A stretch of 64,000 nt of DNA from Galerina marginata (Eukaryota; Basidiomycota; Agaricomycetes; Agaricales; Galerinaceae). Below, piece by piece: positions 35,299 to 48,482 of the stretch. The notes below the pieces were generated by a model. It was not told the origin of the DNA and searched no databases. It was given only the letters and a program-made list of their open reading frames with translations. The translations under genes and the position numbers were made by a program. The stretch spans positions 1,240,001 through 1,304,000 of the forward strand of contig JAECYW010000008.1 of the NCBI GenBank assembly GCA_023014335.1, given 5' to 3'. Position 1 is the stretch's first letter. Each line of letters opens with the position of its first letter.

Positions 35299-38200
35299 AT
35301 GTCGAAACCCTCCCGCGACGACCCGCCCATATACACCGCGCTCGTCGTGCCAACTGTTACATCCCACCCCTCACTCAAAACCCTGCAGTGGTCCGCCGAT
35401 GGTCAGGTGTGTTTTGTTACGAAGAACTCCGCGTTTATCCTAGTAAGCATACATCTCACTAAGCAATGCCTTGGGTTTATCTAATCTTGCGCCAACCTTT
35501 CTCCTTCGCAGACGCCTGATCACGGTATCAATTTTGATAATGCCTCGACTATCAAATCCGTTCCCCTACCTACGAAGGATAAAGACGACTCCTCTTCGCT
35601 TTCTTCCTCACCAGGAAACATTCCGCTCCCTCTTGGGTGGTTCAAAACGATGATCCAGCACGACAAATCCACTCCCGTACGGTGGCCTGACCACTCACAA
35701 GGTGTGTCGAGTTTATCCCTTTTTATTCTTCCCTTCCAAAAACCGCTGCTTTTTGTAATTGTTTGACTGACGGAGTACTCCAACTTTAGCATGGGGCGCA
35801 ACCTCACTCGGGTCACTGGACGTTTCCCTTGTATCAATAACAATCTCGCCAAGTGGGGTGAATATCAATGGTGGGTACGTCTCCGTTATGACACTCTTTC
35901 GTCCTCTAGACTCGTAACTTATAAATACTATTCTACGCATTCGTAGATGCGTGTACGCAACCTTGAGCTCGAACATGGACGTCAACCTCTGGGCAGCGGG
36001 GAAGAACTATCTAAAAGGTGAATGGGTGAAGGTTCGTTGTTCTCATCTCGTCCCGTTCCGTCTCACTGATGATCGGAGGCCATTACCATTACGACATATC
36101 CAGATATCAGACGTCACGCCATGTTTACTCAACTACGTTGCCTCATCGGACGATGTGAAAATGACGACCGCCTCTGTCCTGCGAGCTCAAACAACCTGTG
36201 AGGAAAACACTCAAACTTGATAGCTTTGGTACGGCGCTAATGTTAATCTCGCTATGAAGGCATAGAATGGACACCCCAAGCTGACTTCGGGTTGTCCCCC
36301 TCGCCCATTACGCATCTCGACGCGTCGCTGCTCGTTCTCGGAAGCCGGGCTGGAGTTGTGACATTCCTCAGGTCAGTCCAATCCTTCGGTCTTTCCTCTG
36401 AGGACCTGTTCCTTTCAGTAGCGACGTTACTGATTTAATTTCCGAATATCGGCTATGACTTTTGACAGACACAAAAAAGGCGCAGACCCCGCGCTCGTTG
36501 GGTTATTGAGTGTGGCTGAGAAGGTGGATCACGCACCTGGCAGTTTTCGCGTTGGGAGCTTGTCAGGCCAGGGGAATGTACGTAACAATATATATCTAAA
36601 ATTCTGATGCTGACTTTCGTGCCTTTCAAATAACAGGCGAAGGATATTTGGCATTTAGCGTTTCTGACGGCTCCGTAGGATGGTCAAGGTGAAGCAGACC
36701 CTACGCGAAGAATCCAACGAGGAGTTGGGGTTTGCTTTTACTCCGGGATATGAACTTGAAGTGGAACTTGAGCACTGTCACAGTGTTGTTAGGCTCTCCG
36801 GAGAGCAGAGCGGCTGTCACTGCGATGCGGTGGGTCCTTGTTCCGGGAAGGAGTGTTAGTATCTCTTGTTTCTCTCTCCCCCCATCATCTCGATTTATCC
36901 CATCTATTTGATTGGCTTACTGGATGTCCTTGCGCATCTCTTCATATATTTATAGGGGATACTAGTCTATGCCACACCAGGCCTTATTCACCTCTATTCT
37001 TCTCCTTCTCCTCCACCCTCCAATATCACCCCCTCTCCCACCCCATGGTCAGGCTTCCTCACTCTTCCCCTCCAAATACAAAAAATCTCTATCGATTGCT
37101 CCCCGCTTCACCCCATCTTGGGGCTTACATACCTCCCCAAATGCGATAAGCTGCTTGTCACCCTTTTGGACGGCTCGTTCCACGTCTTGCGAGGGTTTGC
37201 ATGGGGGGTTCCCGCGTGGGCCAACGGCGGTTCTGGTGCAAGTGACTCGGAAACAGAGGGGGATCACGTAAGTATAAATATAACCTCCCAGGCACTCTCT
37301 GGCGTGTCGCGTGGGGTATTCGTCCGCTCGGAGAAGGAGAGCGTGGACCGAGGCGATATGGTGAGGGTAAATGGTGCGGTGGGGTACGATAGTGACGCTG
37401 GTGCTGCTGCGAGGAGGTGTTTTATGTGGGTTTATGAGTGAGTTTCTTGTCTCCAAGCCCTGAAGATTGCATTGACGATTTATCTTTTCATTTGCCGCCG
37501 TGCAGATCTTCCCGCCCCTCCGATTTCAGCTACAAACACGATGCGAAGCACAGCAGCACCCTTATCGTCGCCCAGTTGTGGGATGAAAATGAGCAGACCG
37601 AAAAGGAGGAGGATGAGCTGCTTTTGCAAGACCTCACAGGGTTTTTGCGTACCGTAAGAACGTGTATGCTTTCTGTTTTCATTCAAGCCTCTTCCTTGTC
37701 AATGCTCAATATATTTGCTTAGCATCTGGCCTGTCCCCGCTGCACCTTCTTCGCCCCTTCCTCTTCCACCTCCGAAATCCAGCTAGGCTAGAGAAATTGC
37801 ATGCCAGGTTCCTCGAAGTCATTCGGGTCCCGACCCCAGCAACATCAACCACACAGGCTGTCTCACTCGACCACTCAACGAGAATTTCAATACCTATGTG
37901 TGACAAAGGAATAGACCCCGATATTAGGAAGCGGTGGAGGGACTCGCTGGCGACACATTTATTTGGGTGGGATGAGTTGTTGAGTTTGAGGATGCGGCTT
38001 TCGTTTGCTGATTTTGCCTGGGTGCGTTCGTCCTTTTTTTGGTTTATCATTTTCAATAAGTTTACCTTGCGGCCAAACAGAAATTAGCGACCAACGAGCA
38101 GCGGCAGACGGAATGCGGCGTTGTTGCCCAGGGCTTGTTGAATACGATCTCGCATCGGGTTTTGCGCACAATTTTAAGGCATTTGGTTGCCATAGTTAAA

Positions 38201-38843
38201 CTGCTGGCTCGTAAGTGCATCTAATGCTTCTCTTATTCTTTTTCAACGTGAACTAATTAACTCTTCCCTTGCGACTGCAACCTGAACCGATAGCCAACGA
38301 CATCCCCTTTGTCTCACGCGTTATCGTGCAATCACTCCTCCCTGGATGTCCGCCCGATCTCGCAGAGGAGGGAAAGCAACTCTCTGCGCTTATCCAACCA
38401 CTACTTCGCAGCGAGCCAACTTCTGTTGTTTCTGGAGCGGGCGCTGCTGCACCTTCCGATGAGTTGGTCAACAAGCTGAACGAGTCCTGCCCGGCGTGTG
38501 GCGTCGAGGTGCCTCTGCAATGATATAACGACCGCTGTATGTGCTAACAAGCATTCTTGGGGTAAGCGCTTAATATCTGCCAGTGATCTATCCTCGGTCG
38601 ACTGATTCTAAATTCTAATCCACACCATTGGATTTATAAAAATAGCCCGCTGCTCAGTGACTACCTTCATACTTTCCACGCCGTGGGTGCGTACCTGCGT
38701 AGGATGCAGTCGCAAGGCCTTCCTAGCTCCAGTCAGCTAGCAATGGTCTTCCACAGCTTGCGCAGGGCTGGGTGGCAGAGGAACTGTTGGAGGCGGTCAA
38801 TCGCTGTCTATTTTGTAATAACGGTTTTGTGAGCATACTTTAG
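35299..38843 (+). CDS. TFIIIC subunit (90 kDa/delta type) with C-terminal zinc finger
   Basis: Subunit of the RNA polymerase III factor that binds tRNA-gene promoters. The N-terminus matches the TFIIIC_delta beta-propeller: LKTLQWSADGQVCFVTKNSA, then LTPDHGINF, then VSLVSITISPSGVN and VYATLSSNMDVNLW. The centre has GILVYATPGLIHLYSSP and LTYLPKCDKLLVTLL. The C-terminus matches the zf-TFIIIC putative zinc finger: ESCPACGVEVPLQ, DITTAVCANKHSW, RCSVTTFILSTP and RTCVGCSRKAF, ending with GWVAEELLEAVNRCLFCNNG and FVSIL-stop at 38843. About 13 exons. Single-base frame changes are needed near 36685 and at 38522 (after VPLQ). Without the second, the protein stops after the first CxxC of the zinc finger. 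Confidence 0.8.
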
Positions 38844-39397
38844 TTGTATTTAGAGAAATCACAAGTCGGAACCTGGATCCTTCCCCCACTTGCTTATATA
38901 GTGTATTCAAGAAACTCATTGGCACTCGAAAAGTGGATACAGATAAGTGACCCAACCGCGGTCGGTCGGCCACGTTAACTACTTCAGGAAACATGAACGG
39001 GTTGACTACATATGGCTCCATCAGCCTCCATGTCAATGTCGGTTTGAACCACCGTTCACGCCTTTTGGCAGGCAACATTGATAGCAAGGGCAAATATCCA
39101 TGGGCTTAATTGACAAGTTGATATTGACGAAGTGTCCAGTGGTGGGCACGGTTCTTGAAGGCATGGGCATTGGCGCCTATTTCGGCTATCACGTGGTTCA
39201 GTTTCTGTCAAAACGGTTTTCGGAATTTACTACAACGTGTCATTAATCTTGACTTAATCTACTCCAACTCAGCCACAATCGATGAAAGCGAACCCTCAGT
39301 ACGGTAACAGCCCAACATTCATACGGGCAAGCGCGGCGTTTGTTATGAGTACAAAGGGCAATGACTCTCCAGCCGATCCCTTGAACTCCCATTCATA
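38844..39397. other. Intergenic, no gene seen
   Basis: Between two plus-strand genes. It must hold the promoter of the DUF2235 gene. Confidence 0.45.
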
Positions 39398-42300
39398 ATG
39401 TCGAACTACTCTTCCGCTAAGGATTTGTGAGTCTTTGCAAACTTGGCGTCTTTATCATCCTCTGAGGTAGCTTGGACCCAGTTGCAAGTGTAGAGATCCT
39501 CATCAAGGCCGGAATCTGGTGGTTTGCATTGACGGAACATCCAACAAATATGGCACCAAGGTAAGCTCGTAGCCTGACTCAATATTGTTGTACTAATCCG
39601 ACTTTTAGTGGACGAACGTCGTAGAGCTTTTCAGCCGCCTTGAGACAGAGGGGCAGATGCGGTATTACAAGAATGGCATCGGTGCCAGTGATACCTCGCT
39701 GCATGCTTCCTCGTTGGGGAAGATGGTCGATGTCGCGGTTGATCTAGCCATTGCATGGTATGTGTAGTCCACGTTTGAAATGAACTTACATTCCTACTAT
39801 TGAGAAAAGGAATGTCGAAAAAGGAATTCAACTTGCGTATCACTGGCTTTCTGAGCGGTACAAGCCTGGAGATCGCATCTTTCTGTTTGGTATGACACAT
39901 AAAAGACTTTGTTCGGCTTGGAAGCTCATAAATTCGATAAGGCTTTTCTAGAGGGGCTTTTCAAGTGCGCTCACTCGCGGCGATGATAGACGCGGTACCT
40001 CGTTCTCGGTCCTACGACCTCTCGTTGAGAGCTAAATAGAGTGTTAGGTCGGTTTGGTTCCCGAAGGGCATGAAGAGCACATCCCCTAGTGCGTGACCCT
40101 GTTTTTACCTCCTTGATCTTTCAAACCGTCACAGTAGTGCTTACATGCTTTACGTGAAGCTCAAGACCGCCTCACAAGCAGAGGAGACAACAAAGGAGCT
40201 GGTAGAAACATTCAAGGAAAAGTTATCCACAGCAAATGTTCAGGTTCATTTTGTGGGAGTCTGGTACGGTATACACACCTTTCAATCTGCAATGCCCAAG
40301 CCTGATACAACAATAGGGACACAGTGTCATCAGTTGGTTTGATTCGAGGCAAAAAAGCGACATTATCTGACTCATCCAACCATGCCTGCGTCTTTCGTCA
40401 AGCACTGGCCCTGGACGAGTGTAGGGTCAAGTTTCAACCAGAATGTATTGCAAAGAATAATTCGGACCCTCTTCCCGCTAATTCGAAAGAGGTTTGGTTT
40501 GCCGGTTCCCATTCCGAAGTGTAGCTGTTATTTCAAGTTCCTCTCGATCGTTAGATTCGGCTAACGAGTTAAACCAGTGGAGGAGTTCATTCACTCATAG
40601 ACAAGGCTGCAGAAATGCGAAATCCTGCACTTTCCTGGATGCAGAATGAGGCCATTCTTGCTGGCCTCCTTTTCAAAGAATCAAGTGGCGAATGGGATAC
40701 GAATGACCTTGGCAAAAAACTTCCCGAGCGGTCTCTCAGCGGCATCTGGTGGGTTCTGGAGTATTTGCCCGTCCTTCGGCCAGGTCGTAAACATCCGGAT
40801 AAAACTACGAGGTCTTTACATTTTGTGCCATGTGTATAGCAGGGGATCTATTGACACCACTTTCTAGGTCCTTGCACCGAGGTCGCGGTCGTATAATCTA
40901 CATAGGGCAAAAGATCCACGCATCTGTAGCTTTTTGTGCACCGGAATATGTGCCAAAGCGGGCTTAGGAAACGATCCTAATTCTACTCAATGGAAAGATT
41001 TCGTTGCGAAAGGACTGGCTGGCACCCTTGCAGCCTCCCCAAACTGGCAGAGTCGCATCGAAATGGATTTATTTGACGTGTCTGCATCCTCTGGGCTGTT
41101 GGAGTCATTGTCAAACATCAAATTACGTTTTGAAGCCTCAGAGGATGTGTCTCTTCACACAATGAAACGTCTAACGTTTATATCCGGCCTACGTGAGTTT
41201 ACACATACTCGAGTACATCTCACAGAAGAAATGATTACCCAACATAGGTGGAGGCCCGAAAGCTATTGCTGCCTCTCAGAACGTTAAGGATGCACTGGAA
41301 CAATTCCTTGAATTCGAAGACCCGTCCTCTCCCATCACAACATCTTCTGTCCCAAGGACACCGTTGTTGTTCTTGGCGACTCTAAGATTGGTTGTTAGAT
41401 TGGTGTCTTCGCATAGCGGCACCACTTCGAAAACCGAAGCAGCCAAGAAAGTCATAGAGCTGCATTCTTGGGGAAGTGAAGTCCTTGCACGGCCCGTAAT
41501 TTATCGCGGTGTGGTTGACTTGCTTGGTAACAAGAACGCTCAAATTCGGGTTGCAAGCGCTAGAACAGTCATGTCACTTTCCTCGTTGGGTACGTCACCT
41601 GGTAAGCAGCCACTATTAGGCTAACCATTCCTCAGATTCATGTCGGAAGGAGATCCGCAATTTGGAAACAGGCCCCATCCCGTCGCTAGTTAAGATGCTC
41701 AGTACAAGAAACGAAAATGGCCCGGCCGTCAACGCGCTTGCAGCACTGCAAGAGACTGGTATATCAAATCTTATAACCGTACGCCAGTGACGCTGACACT
41801 GTATAAGATTTCAAGGACCAACTGGTACCAGCCATGGAATCGCTTTTGAAGTTACTGAAAGGTGCTGAAATTGTCACCGCCGCCAAGGGACCTGATGGCT
41901 GTGCTGACGCCAAAGTGGCTGACAATGCTGCTGCTGCTGCCAGCGTCCTTTCTCTGCTTGCTAGAGATGGTAAGTTCTGATTAAGCATAAAGTATACATC
42001 TCGGGCTCATATTTAACTTAAGACTCTGCCCGTTTGGAGCTTGTGAAATCTAATGTAGCAATACCAGCTCTACGCAAAATGCTGGACGGGGACAGTCGAA
42101 GTTGGAGTGCTGCGTCAACCACCCTCATATTGCTTACTCCAAACCAAGGTATTATACTCATCCCGCGTGACTTACCTGACTGAATCTGACCTAAAACCAG
42201 CAGATTTCGGTCATTTAATCAAGGAAAAAAATCCTGTCAGCCGCCTTGTCCAGTTGTTGGAAAAAGAGAATTACAACTACGGACCAACAGCGGATGAACT

Positions 42301-43602
42301 TGTAGTGATTGCTCCCAGTGGTATGTAGTAACCTTGTCCGAAAGCTCGACAGTCACCTAATCATGGTTCTCTAGAAATTGCTCGGGCCAGCATGATAAAA
42401 CTTGGTGCTGTCGTCAGACTTCAGCAATTGCTTCGAACGGACAATCCTGGCCCCGCCACTAAAGCCTTAATTAAGCTCGCAGCATATAGTTAGTATTCTC
42501 GCCTTACTTTCAGTGACGAGTCCAAATTTATGTGATTTGTAGAGGAAACGCGGAGGGCCATTTACGACAATATCACCCAACTGGTCGAAACATTGGGAGA
42601 AGAACCCGGACCAGCCAGCGGAGTTTTTTTCACGCTTGTCAGCTACGGTAATACTAATATCGTTTCCATTGGACATATTCCATTCATCTAATGACATTAC
42701 TAGATGACTCACGATCCGCCATATGCGCCGTAGTCGGCAAACTACTTCCTATGCTTAAGACTAAAAATGCAGAGAGTGTAGCTGGGGTAATAATTGAACT
42801 CTTCCCCTATGGTGAGCGAACCACCTCCATGCCCATCTTCCCTGCTAACGCACATCCCAGATCGAGCAAGGCAGCAGATAATCAAAGCCGATGCTATCGG
42901 CGATCTGCTCACGATCGTTTACAGTGACAAACCCGACGAGGCGGTTAGTGTTCTCAGAGAATTAATATCTTGGGGTGAGTTTCGATAGCTTTGTTCCTCC
43001 AATATAGGCTCACATATGTCGTAGGTGGAACGGAGGACAAAATTCTCGCAGAGGGTGGTACTCATGTCAAGAAGCTGATCAGCATGCTCGAAGGGGAACA
43101 ATTCAGCAATGCGGCTGGAATTCTCATGCAGCTCACGGAATTTGGTTCGTTATAAGTAACAACCACGATCTCATTCTAGGCCTTATACAAGTGATCAGAT
43201 ACGACAAGGGAGAAAATGCTGGTGGAGCAATATATATCTGCCCTCATTAAGTTGCTCGAATCTTCTGCAGAAAGGCACATTTGTGCCAGGGAGTGTTTTG
43301 CGGACCTATTCAATTACGGTGCGATTTCTAGGCTCCTCGTGTGCTTGAATGTATTGTGGTAACATCTTCGGCCAGGTGACGGCCGGGCGCAGCTTGTCCA
43401 GTCAAGTGCCAAGGCAACTCTGGAAAAGTTGGCTAATGGGAAGGAACTTGAATTAAAAGAACAGGCGATAGAGACCCTCAAGCTTTTCATGGAGCCGAGC
43501 GAGAAAGAACACCAAATGCCAGAAGTCGAAACCGAGGACATGTATAGCGAGGATGACATAGAGCTCACAGATGATGACATGGGTTTCGGGTTATTCGATT
43601 GA
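39398..43602 (+). CDS. DUF2235 alpha/beta hydrolase fused to armadillo-like repeats
   Basis: Two-part protein. The N-terminal half is a DUF2235 (Tle1-like) hydrolase domain: CKCRDPHQGRNLVVCIDGTS, then TNVVELFSRL, YKNGIGASDT, the nucleophile elbow FLFGFSRGAF, VGVWDTVSSVG (likely catalytic Asp), WFAGSHSEVGG (likely catalytic His) and KIHASVAFCAPEYVPK. Bacterial Tle1 members are phospholipases. The C-terminal half has about ten degenerate armadillo/HEAT-like repeats of about 40 residues, each starting like D-R-x-x-L/I and ending ALIKLAAY, TLVSY, ELISW or LFNY. Nearly every repeat is one exon bounded by phase-1 introns. The tail is acidic (MYSEDDIELTDDDMGFGLFD). A one-base frame change is needed near 40966 (VPK to AGLGND). 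Lipid hydrolysis is inferred from the family, not shown. Confidence 0.82.
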
Positions 43603-44178
43603 GTCCTGGATTCTTCGAATGCGATGTGGATCATATTATGCTGTCTGCTAGAAACCTATCCATAAGAACGAAGAACGTAAAGTGTTATCAGCAGTTATTT
43701 ATATTACTAACGTCGGACCCACGAGCTTGTTGATCTCGATTGTAGGATTTTGGAAAGAATTAGAAACCAGGGTTAACGTGATCTTTGTTTCTGATCCGAG
43801 CTGTTTATGAAAAGACCGCTGAGGCCTGGAAGGGAAAGAGGCACTTATGCCGAAGACTTTATTTCAATGAATTTCCGCTGGTCCGAAATCCGAACACGTA
43901 CTCTCTCATACAGTATACTCCACGCACGTGGACAGCACTATTCAAGTTGAAACAACTTTGGGGCCTCGTCAAGGCCTCGTTGTCGTCCGAGTTAGGTTCG
44001 ACGGTTATCTTTGATCTCATCGGACCCGTTTCATCCGCGAATTTGATCGTCCAATAATATCGGCCTTGGGGCTGAGATCTTGCCAGGGAAGCCTCGCATA
44101 ACTCTATAAACAATTGAAATTCTGGCATTCCGTTTTTGGACTTGAAAATTTCCCACTCCGACCGGCGCCTATTTCCAA
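43603..44178. other. Flank with a possible minus-strand coding fragment (43859-44128)
   Basis: A 90-codon minus frame reads protein-like (PEFQLFIELCEASLARS, then RYYWTIKFADE) but matches no family I know and has no assured start or splice. It could be a 3' exon of the next gene reached through another frame break, or chance. Confidence 0.3.
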
Positions 44179-45463
44179 CTAGCGACGAACACGAACATTT
44201 GGGACGCCGGGGAACCAGTTAGGTAATGAACAATTCTCTGTAGATAAAAACGTAAGATCTCTATGATTAAAGTACGATGAGGTCTCCGGGTACAGGTTTA
44301 TGGAATTGTAGGCGGTCTCAAGGACCTGCGGTTTCCCAGAAGAATAATCATTGACAAAGCCTCCAAATTCCACGCCCTCAGCCACCCAGTGACTGGGAAT
44401 TGTCGAAGCCCTGGATGTCAGATGATGGCGCTGAACCTGAGCTTATGGCAACAAGGTGGTTATGCCGAAGTGCCGTGCCTGAGGCGACGGTGTTGGCCCG
44501 ATTCAGAGATTCATGGGACGTATTTTGCGAGTTAGAATGAGGCATGAAATAATACAACGACGAGCTTCGGGTGGAAGCTAAAGCCATATTGAAACCTTCT
44601 TCAAGAACTGGCTCGTTCAGTGAAAATGAATACGGATACCGCGTCGCTGGGCTGAAAGCTTCATAAGTAGTAAGAGAACTATCTCCGCCCAGAGGCTCTC
44701 TATGCGGTTCAAGTAAACTTGATTCGTGGCGCATGAATCTGGGCTGTTGGACAAGGGGTCGGCTCGAATTCGGAACCTGCTCATAGCCAATACCTTCGTT
44801 AGATAGTTGTAATCATTGTTAAGAGGTGCTCACCTGATATTCTACAGGCAAATAAGAGTCAAAATGATGGAGTTGAGTGATTGGTTGGATATGCTCTCGC
44901 GTGAAAGAAAACTGGTTTCGAGTGTAATTTTGGGTTGAGTGATTTGGACCTGGCAAGGCGAGATCAGGTGTTGGAGTGGCATAAGGCGGCAGATACCATT
45001 GGTACGAGGAGTTCGACGAATGGACTGGCGGGACCGCTGAGTCTGATGGCATAGTGGAATCGAATGCTCGTGGGGGTCCCGGAGCATGCACACCCTCGTG
45101 GGTTACACCGAACTGGCTTCCTGAAGGCAGGTACTCGCTATTTTGCATGGAGAGCGGGGAGGTATAGTGTCCGATGTTTAGTCTTTCTCTGGTATCAGGG
45201 TCATGTATATCAACACGACTAAAACCAAAAGTTTGTCAGGTAGGTCCTAGACTTGACATTACGGTGAGTGCCTACTCAGTGAATGTATTGAAGAAATACT
45301 GGAAGCTTCGTTGGCGAAGTCTTGGATGACAATAGAAACGTGTGCGTACCTCGTTTTCTATGTGGCTCAGTTTTCGGTGCTTCTTCCTCTCCTTTGCCTT
45401 CTTTTGGGACGAGCGACGAGTGGGTTTCTTCCTACTTTCAGAACCTGGACTGGATGGTAGCAT
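44179..45463 (-). CDS. Low-complexity protein with basic N-terminus, possibly a DNA-binding regulator
   Basis: Not recognised. The ATG at 45463 gives MLPSSPGSESRKKPTRRSSQ and a strongly basic stretch, KKAKERKKHRKLSHIENE, which looks like a nuclear localisation signal or the basic part of a DNA-binding region. After an intron (donor GTAGGC, acceptor GGTTTTAG) the frame continues RVDIHDPDTRERLNIGHY, then a Ser/Pro/Tyr-rich disordered region (YQWYLPPYATPTPDLALPG), another intron, and HREPLGGDSSLTTYEAF. The frame as given stops at 44378 (QSLGG-stop). A one-base change there would add AEGVEFGGFVNDYSSG through NVRVRR-stop at 44179, which looks coding. A role in transcription is inference from composition only. 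Confidence 0.5.
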
Positions 45464-48400
45464 GATAAAGAAAAATGTTACCCAAGAGCACAAAATTGGC
45501 GAGATAAATTATCTCGTCCATATATACCTCGCCCGGACATGACGAGTATTACCCTTTCTGAGATATTCGGGTACGCGTTTCATGGATTGTCTAAAATCCG
45601 TGAGTGGCTTTCACCGTACTGACTTCCCACTATCATACATACGAAGCTTCTGCAAGGACTCCGAACACCCCCTCTTGCATATTCCCCACATGCGGCGACA
45701 GTGCAGGGCCGCCGCTAATCGCCCTCCACGTTTATAATTGCAATGGCACGCGAAAGGCATGCGAAGGGCAGGGATATGTGCTCCAGTAAATAATCTAGGG
45801 TTGATGCCTGGGTCATTGGCACATCGCGCACTAAAAATATCGGCCATCCAGTGGGACATTCGCAACACGATCAGGAAAGATCAAACATTGAACCCCAGAC
45901 CGAATTGTGTAGTAGTTAAAGGAAACGCGGAAATCAACAAAAATAATATTGACGAGTGGAAATTGTGGTGGATATGTATAGTATCGACCGTTCAGATGGC
46001 ATTCAAAGCTACTTACGTCGACTTTTAAATTTGCTCATCTGGCTTGAGGCTCGGGGTTCGCAGTCTGAGACTTTAAAAGTCCTAGGTTCTACAGGTTTCG
46101 TTTCCGACGGGTAACTTCCCTTGAGAAAATCAAATGAAGGATAAGGGGTGGTGGATAAGATGATGTGACAGTAAAATACATGTCGCACTGGATCGGCGAC
46201 GGAGTCAACCAGCCTGAAACAGGCAAGAATATATAGTTGCGGAGACCAGCCACCTGGTCCGTCGCAGGCCCATAACATTCAATACTGCCACAAGCCTTGA
46301 GCGAACTGGAAGCAGAACTTCTCATTCTCTCTTTCGACCCCGGCGGTGATTATAAATTTCCGTTGATAAAAGATACCCGCAGGTCCTCGTCCTCCTCGTG
46401 AGTAGAGCAAATTCTGAGATGAGGAACAGCAAACAGGAAATGGAGATAATCGCTGCTCATGTACGATCAAATATCAGGGTTCTCTCCACCATATGGCGTA
46501 CGCCACATTACTCGAGAAGAAAAACTAACATTCCACCGTACCCAGAGGAACGAAATGGGGAAATTGTGATGCGGACTTTGACGTGAGGGAGTAACAGTAG
46601 GTGGTTTGCCTTCCAATTGAGATAAGTGGCATCTGGTTCAATCTGGCTTGCCCGTTCAATGTTTCATCCATGTCACCAGGATATCGCCGCTGGATGCTGT
46701 CAACTTGAACACCGGTCACTACTTCATTTATAAGTCAGTTGGAATACCTTACCTCATTCTACAACAGGAACGGGTCCGAGAGCCAATGATGCCTGGCCGC
46801 CAGGAGGCCTTGCAGGAGGTTTGCGATTCGTCAAAAATTCCGTTTCTCACAATTCCGCCTTACAGCACCGCACAGCAGCAGGGCTTAATAGTATGAGTTC
46901 ATTGCTTTGAGTTCGAAGTGTTCGCGTGACATGGATTGGGGGCCAATATTGTCAAGACCAGATTGACTGCCCGTGTCATTCTTTCTAATGTGAGGGAATA
47001 AGCATTGAGAGAGAAATATCAGGGACGTCCGAGAAGTGGTTAGCCAGTCGTTACGCGTATAAGTCCTTAAAAGGAGTTCTCCGTATAGTTTCCAGATGCG
47101 GTTTCGGGAGCATGACGTATAAACGTTCGGGAAGGAGCCGCCGATAGGTAACCCCAGCGGACACTTCGCGGCTTGGATATGTTCGCGACCTCGAGCATGC
47201 TACGAGATTTTTTTAATCGTGATCGGGAACTCTAGGAGCCGCCTTTGAACTAGAATGAATATGGGCCACAGAACAAGTCCTAAAGCTCAGGAAGTTAGCT
47301 CCAGCGGCTCTTTGGGTAACTCGACGTGAAGTTTAATGATAAGGATACTCATATGCCGTGGAATATTTTTGCTCAGGGACATGCAAGTCCACATCCAAAT
47401 AGATAAAAGGGGAAATGAAGATAAACTGTCGCCCGGGGGGTAAATAGTTTCCCATCGACAGCGAGGACAACCGACGGAGGTGCGGAGCGGATAAGTTGTG
47501 GCGATTGTCAGCTGCAGAGTTGAAAGTGACCGTACTGAGCAACGAAGAAAGGGGATGGGTCGGGATGAAAAAATACTAAAGAAGTGGGTCGGATATGTAG
47601 AAGCAGCTGGAAGGAAACATGATTCAAGTGAGGTCGTATTCTTCAGCCGATGCATGCGCGTGTTCATTTGCCTACAACAGAATAATTTTGTAATGCGAGG
47701 TTTTCGTTGCAGATGAAGATGCCATGCCGTATCGTTAAGTCTTGCTCGATATTCCGGGCAGAAGCGAAACAGATGGACAAAGTGAGGAGCCAAGGGGACC
47801 CTCTTCACGGAGGCGGCCTTCTGTATATTTGGTATAGAGTTTGATGATCGGTAGAACAGGCGTTCAACCTGCCGTAATCGATCCCTTTATCTTATCTTTC
47901 GAATCTACCATTGCGCGACCCATCGAGTTATGTTAGTCAATGTAGCTTACTATCATGTATAGGTGGATGGTGTTTTGATTACAACAATCGTAACCAAGAG
48001 TTGAATACATTCCCTTCAAATAAATCAGTAAGTCTTCTGTCATCCGAAACTTGAGTTTCACCCACCTTATGTTCCGTCATTATTGGAGGCTGGAAATCTT
48101 GAGCAAATCAGGGTCATCAGAAGGCCTGTCGGTGGCGGGGCATTCCTGCCGTCGATTTCCCTTGATGACGGCGAGGCAAGCCCAAGATGAACTCATCAGT
48201 ATTTAAATTTTGGCCTTGTGCATGCCATGCCCAAGATTCAGAGGAGATCCTGGACGATCATTAGTACGGTTTAGTCTTCCGAAATGCGATGTTCCTCTCT
48301 GATCGATGATCGCATAAAGCGGCATAGCCCTCCACAGTTACCCTTGAAGACGCAGGCAAAAAAAGCACAGTAGGCACTATTCATAGAACGGGGACGATCA

Positions 48401-48482
48401 GATTCGAAAGCAGTGGGGATAAGGATACATATGCGAATGAGAATTTCAATTTGACCAGTCCTTCGATTCACCCACGGCAAGT
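45464..48482. other. Three-kilobase gene-poor stretch
   Basis: Several open frames on both strands (45611-45868, 46009-46278, 46648-46896, 47287-47808) show no domain, signal peptide or splice continuity. This may be decayed repeat or intergenic DNA. No terminal repeats were recognised. Confidence 0.4.

Noticed and set aside
34900..35367. 155-codon minus-strand frame with a valine run
   Set aside because: It overlaps the start of the TFIIIC gene, has no domain, and the valine run is low complexity.
47287..47808. 173-codon minus-strand frame
   Set aside because: Composition looks random, with no signal peptide, domain or neighbouring exon.
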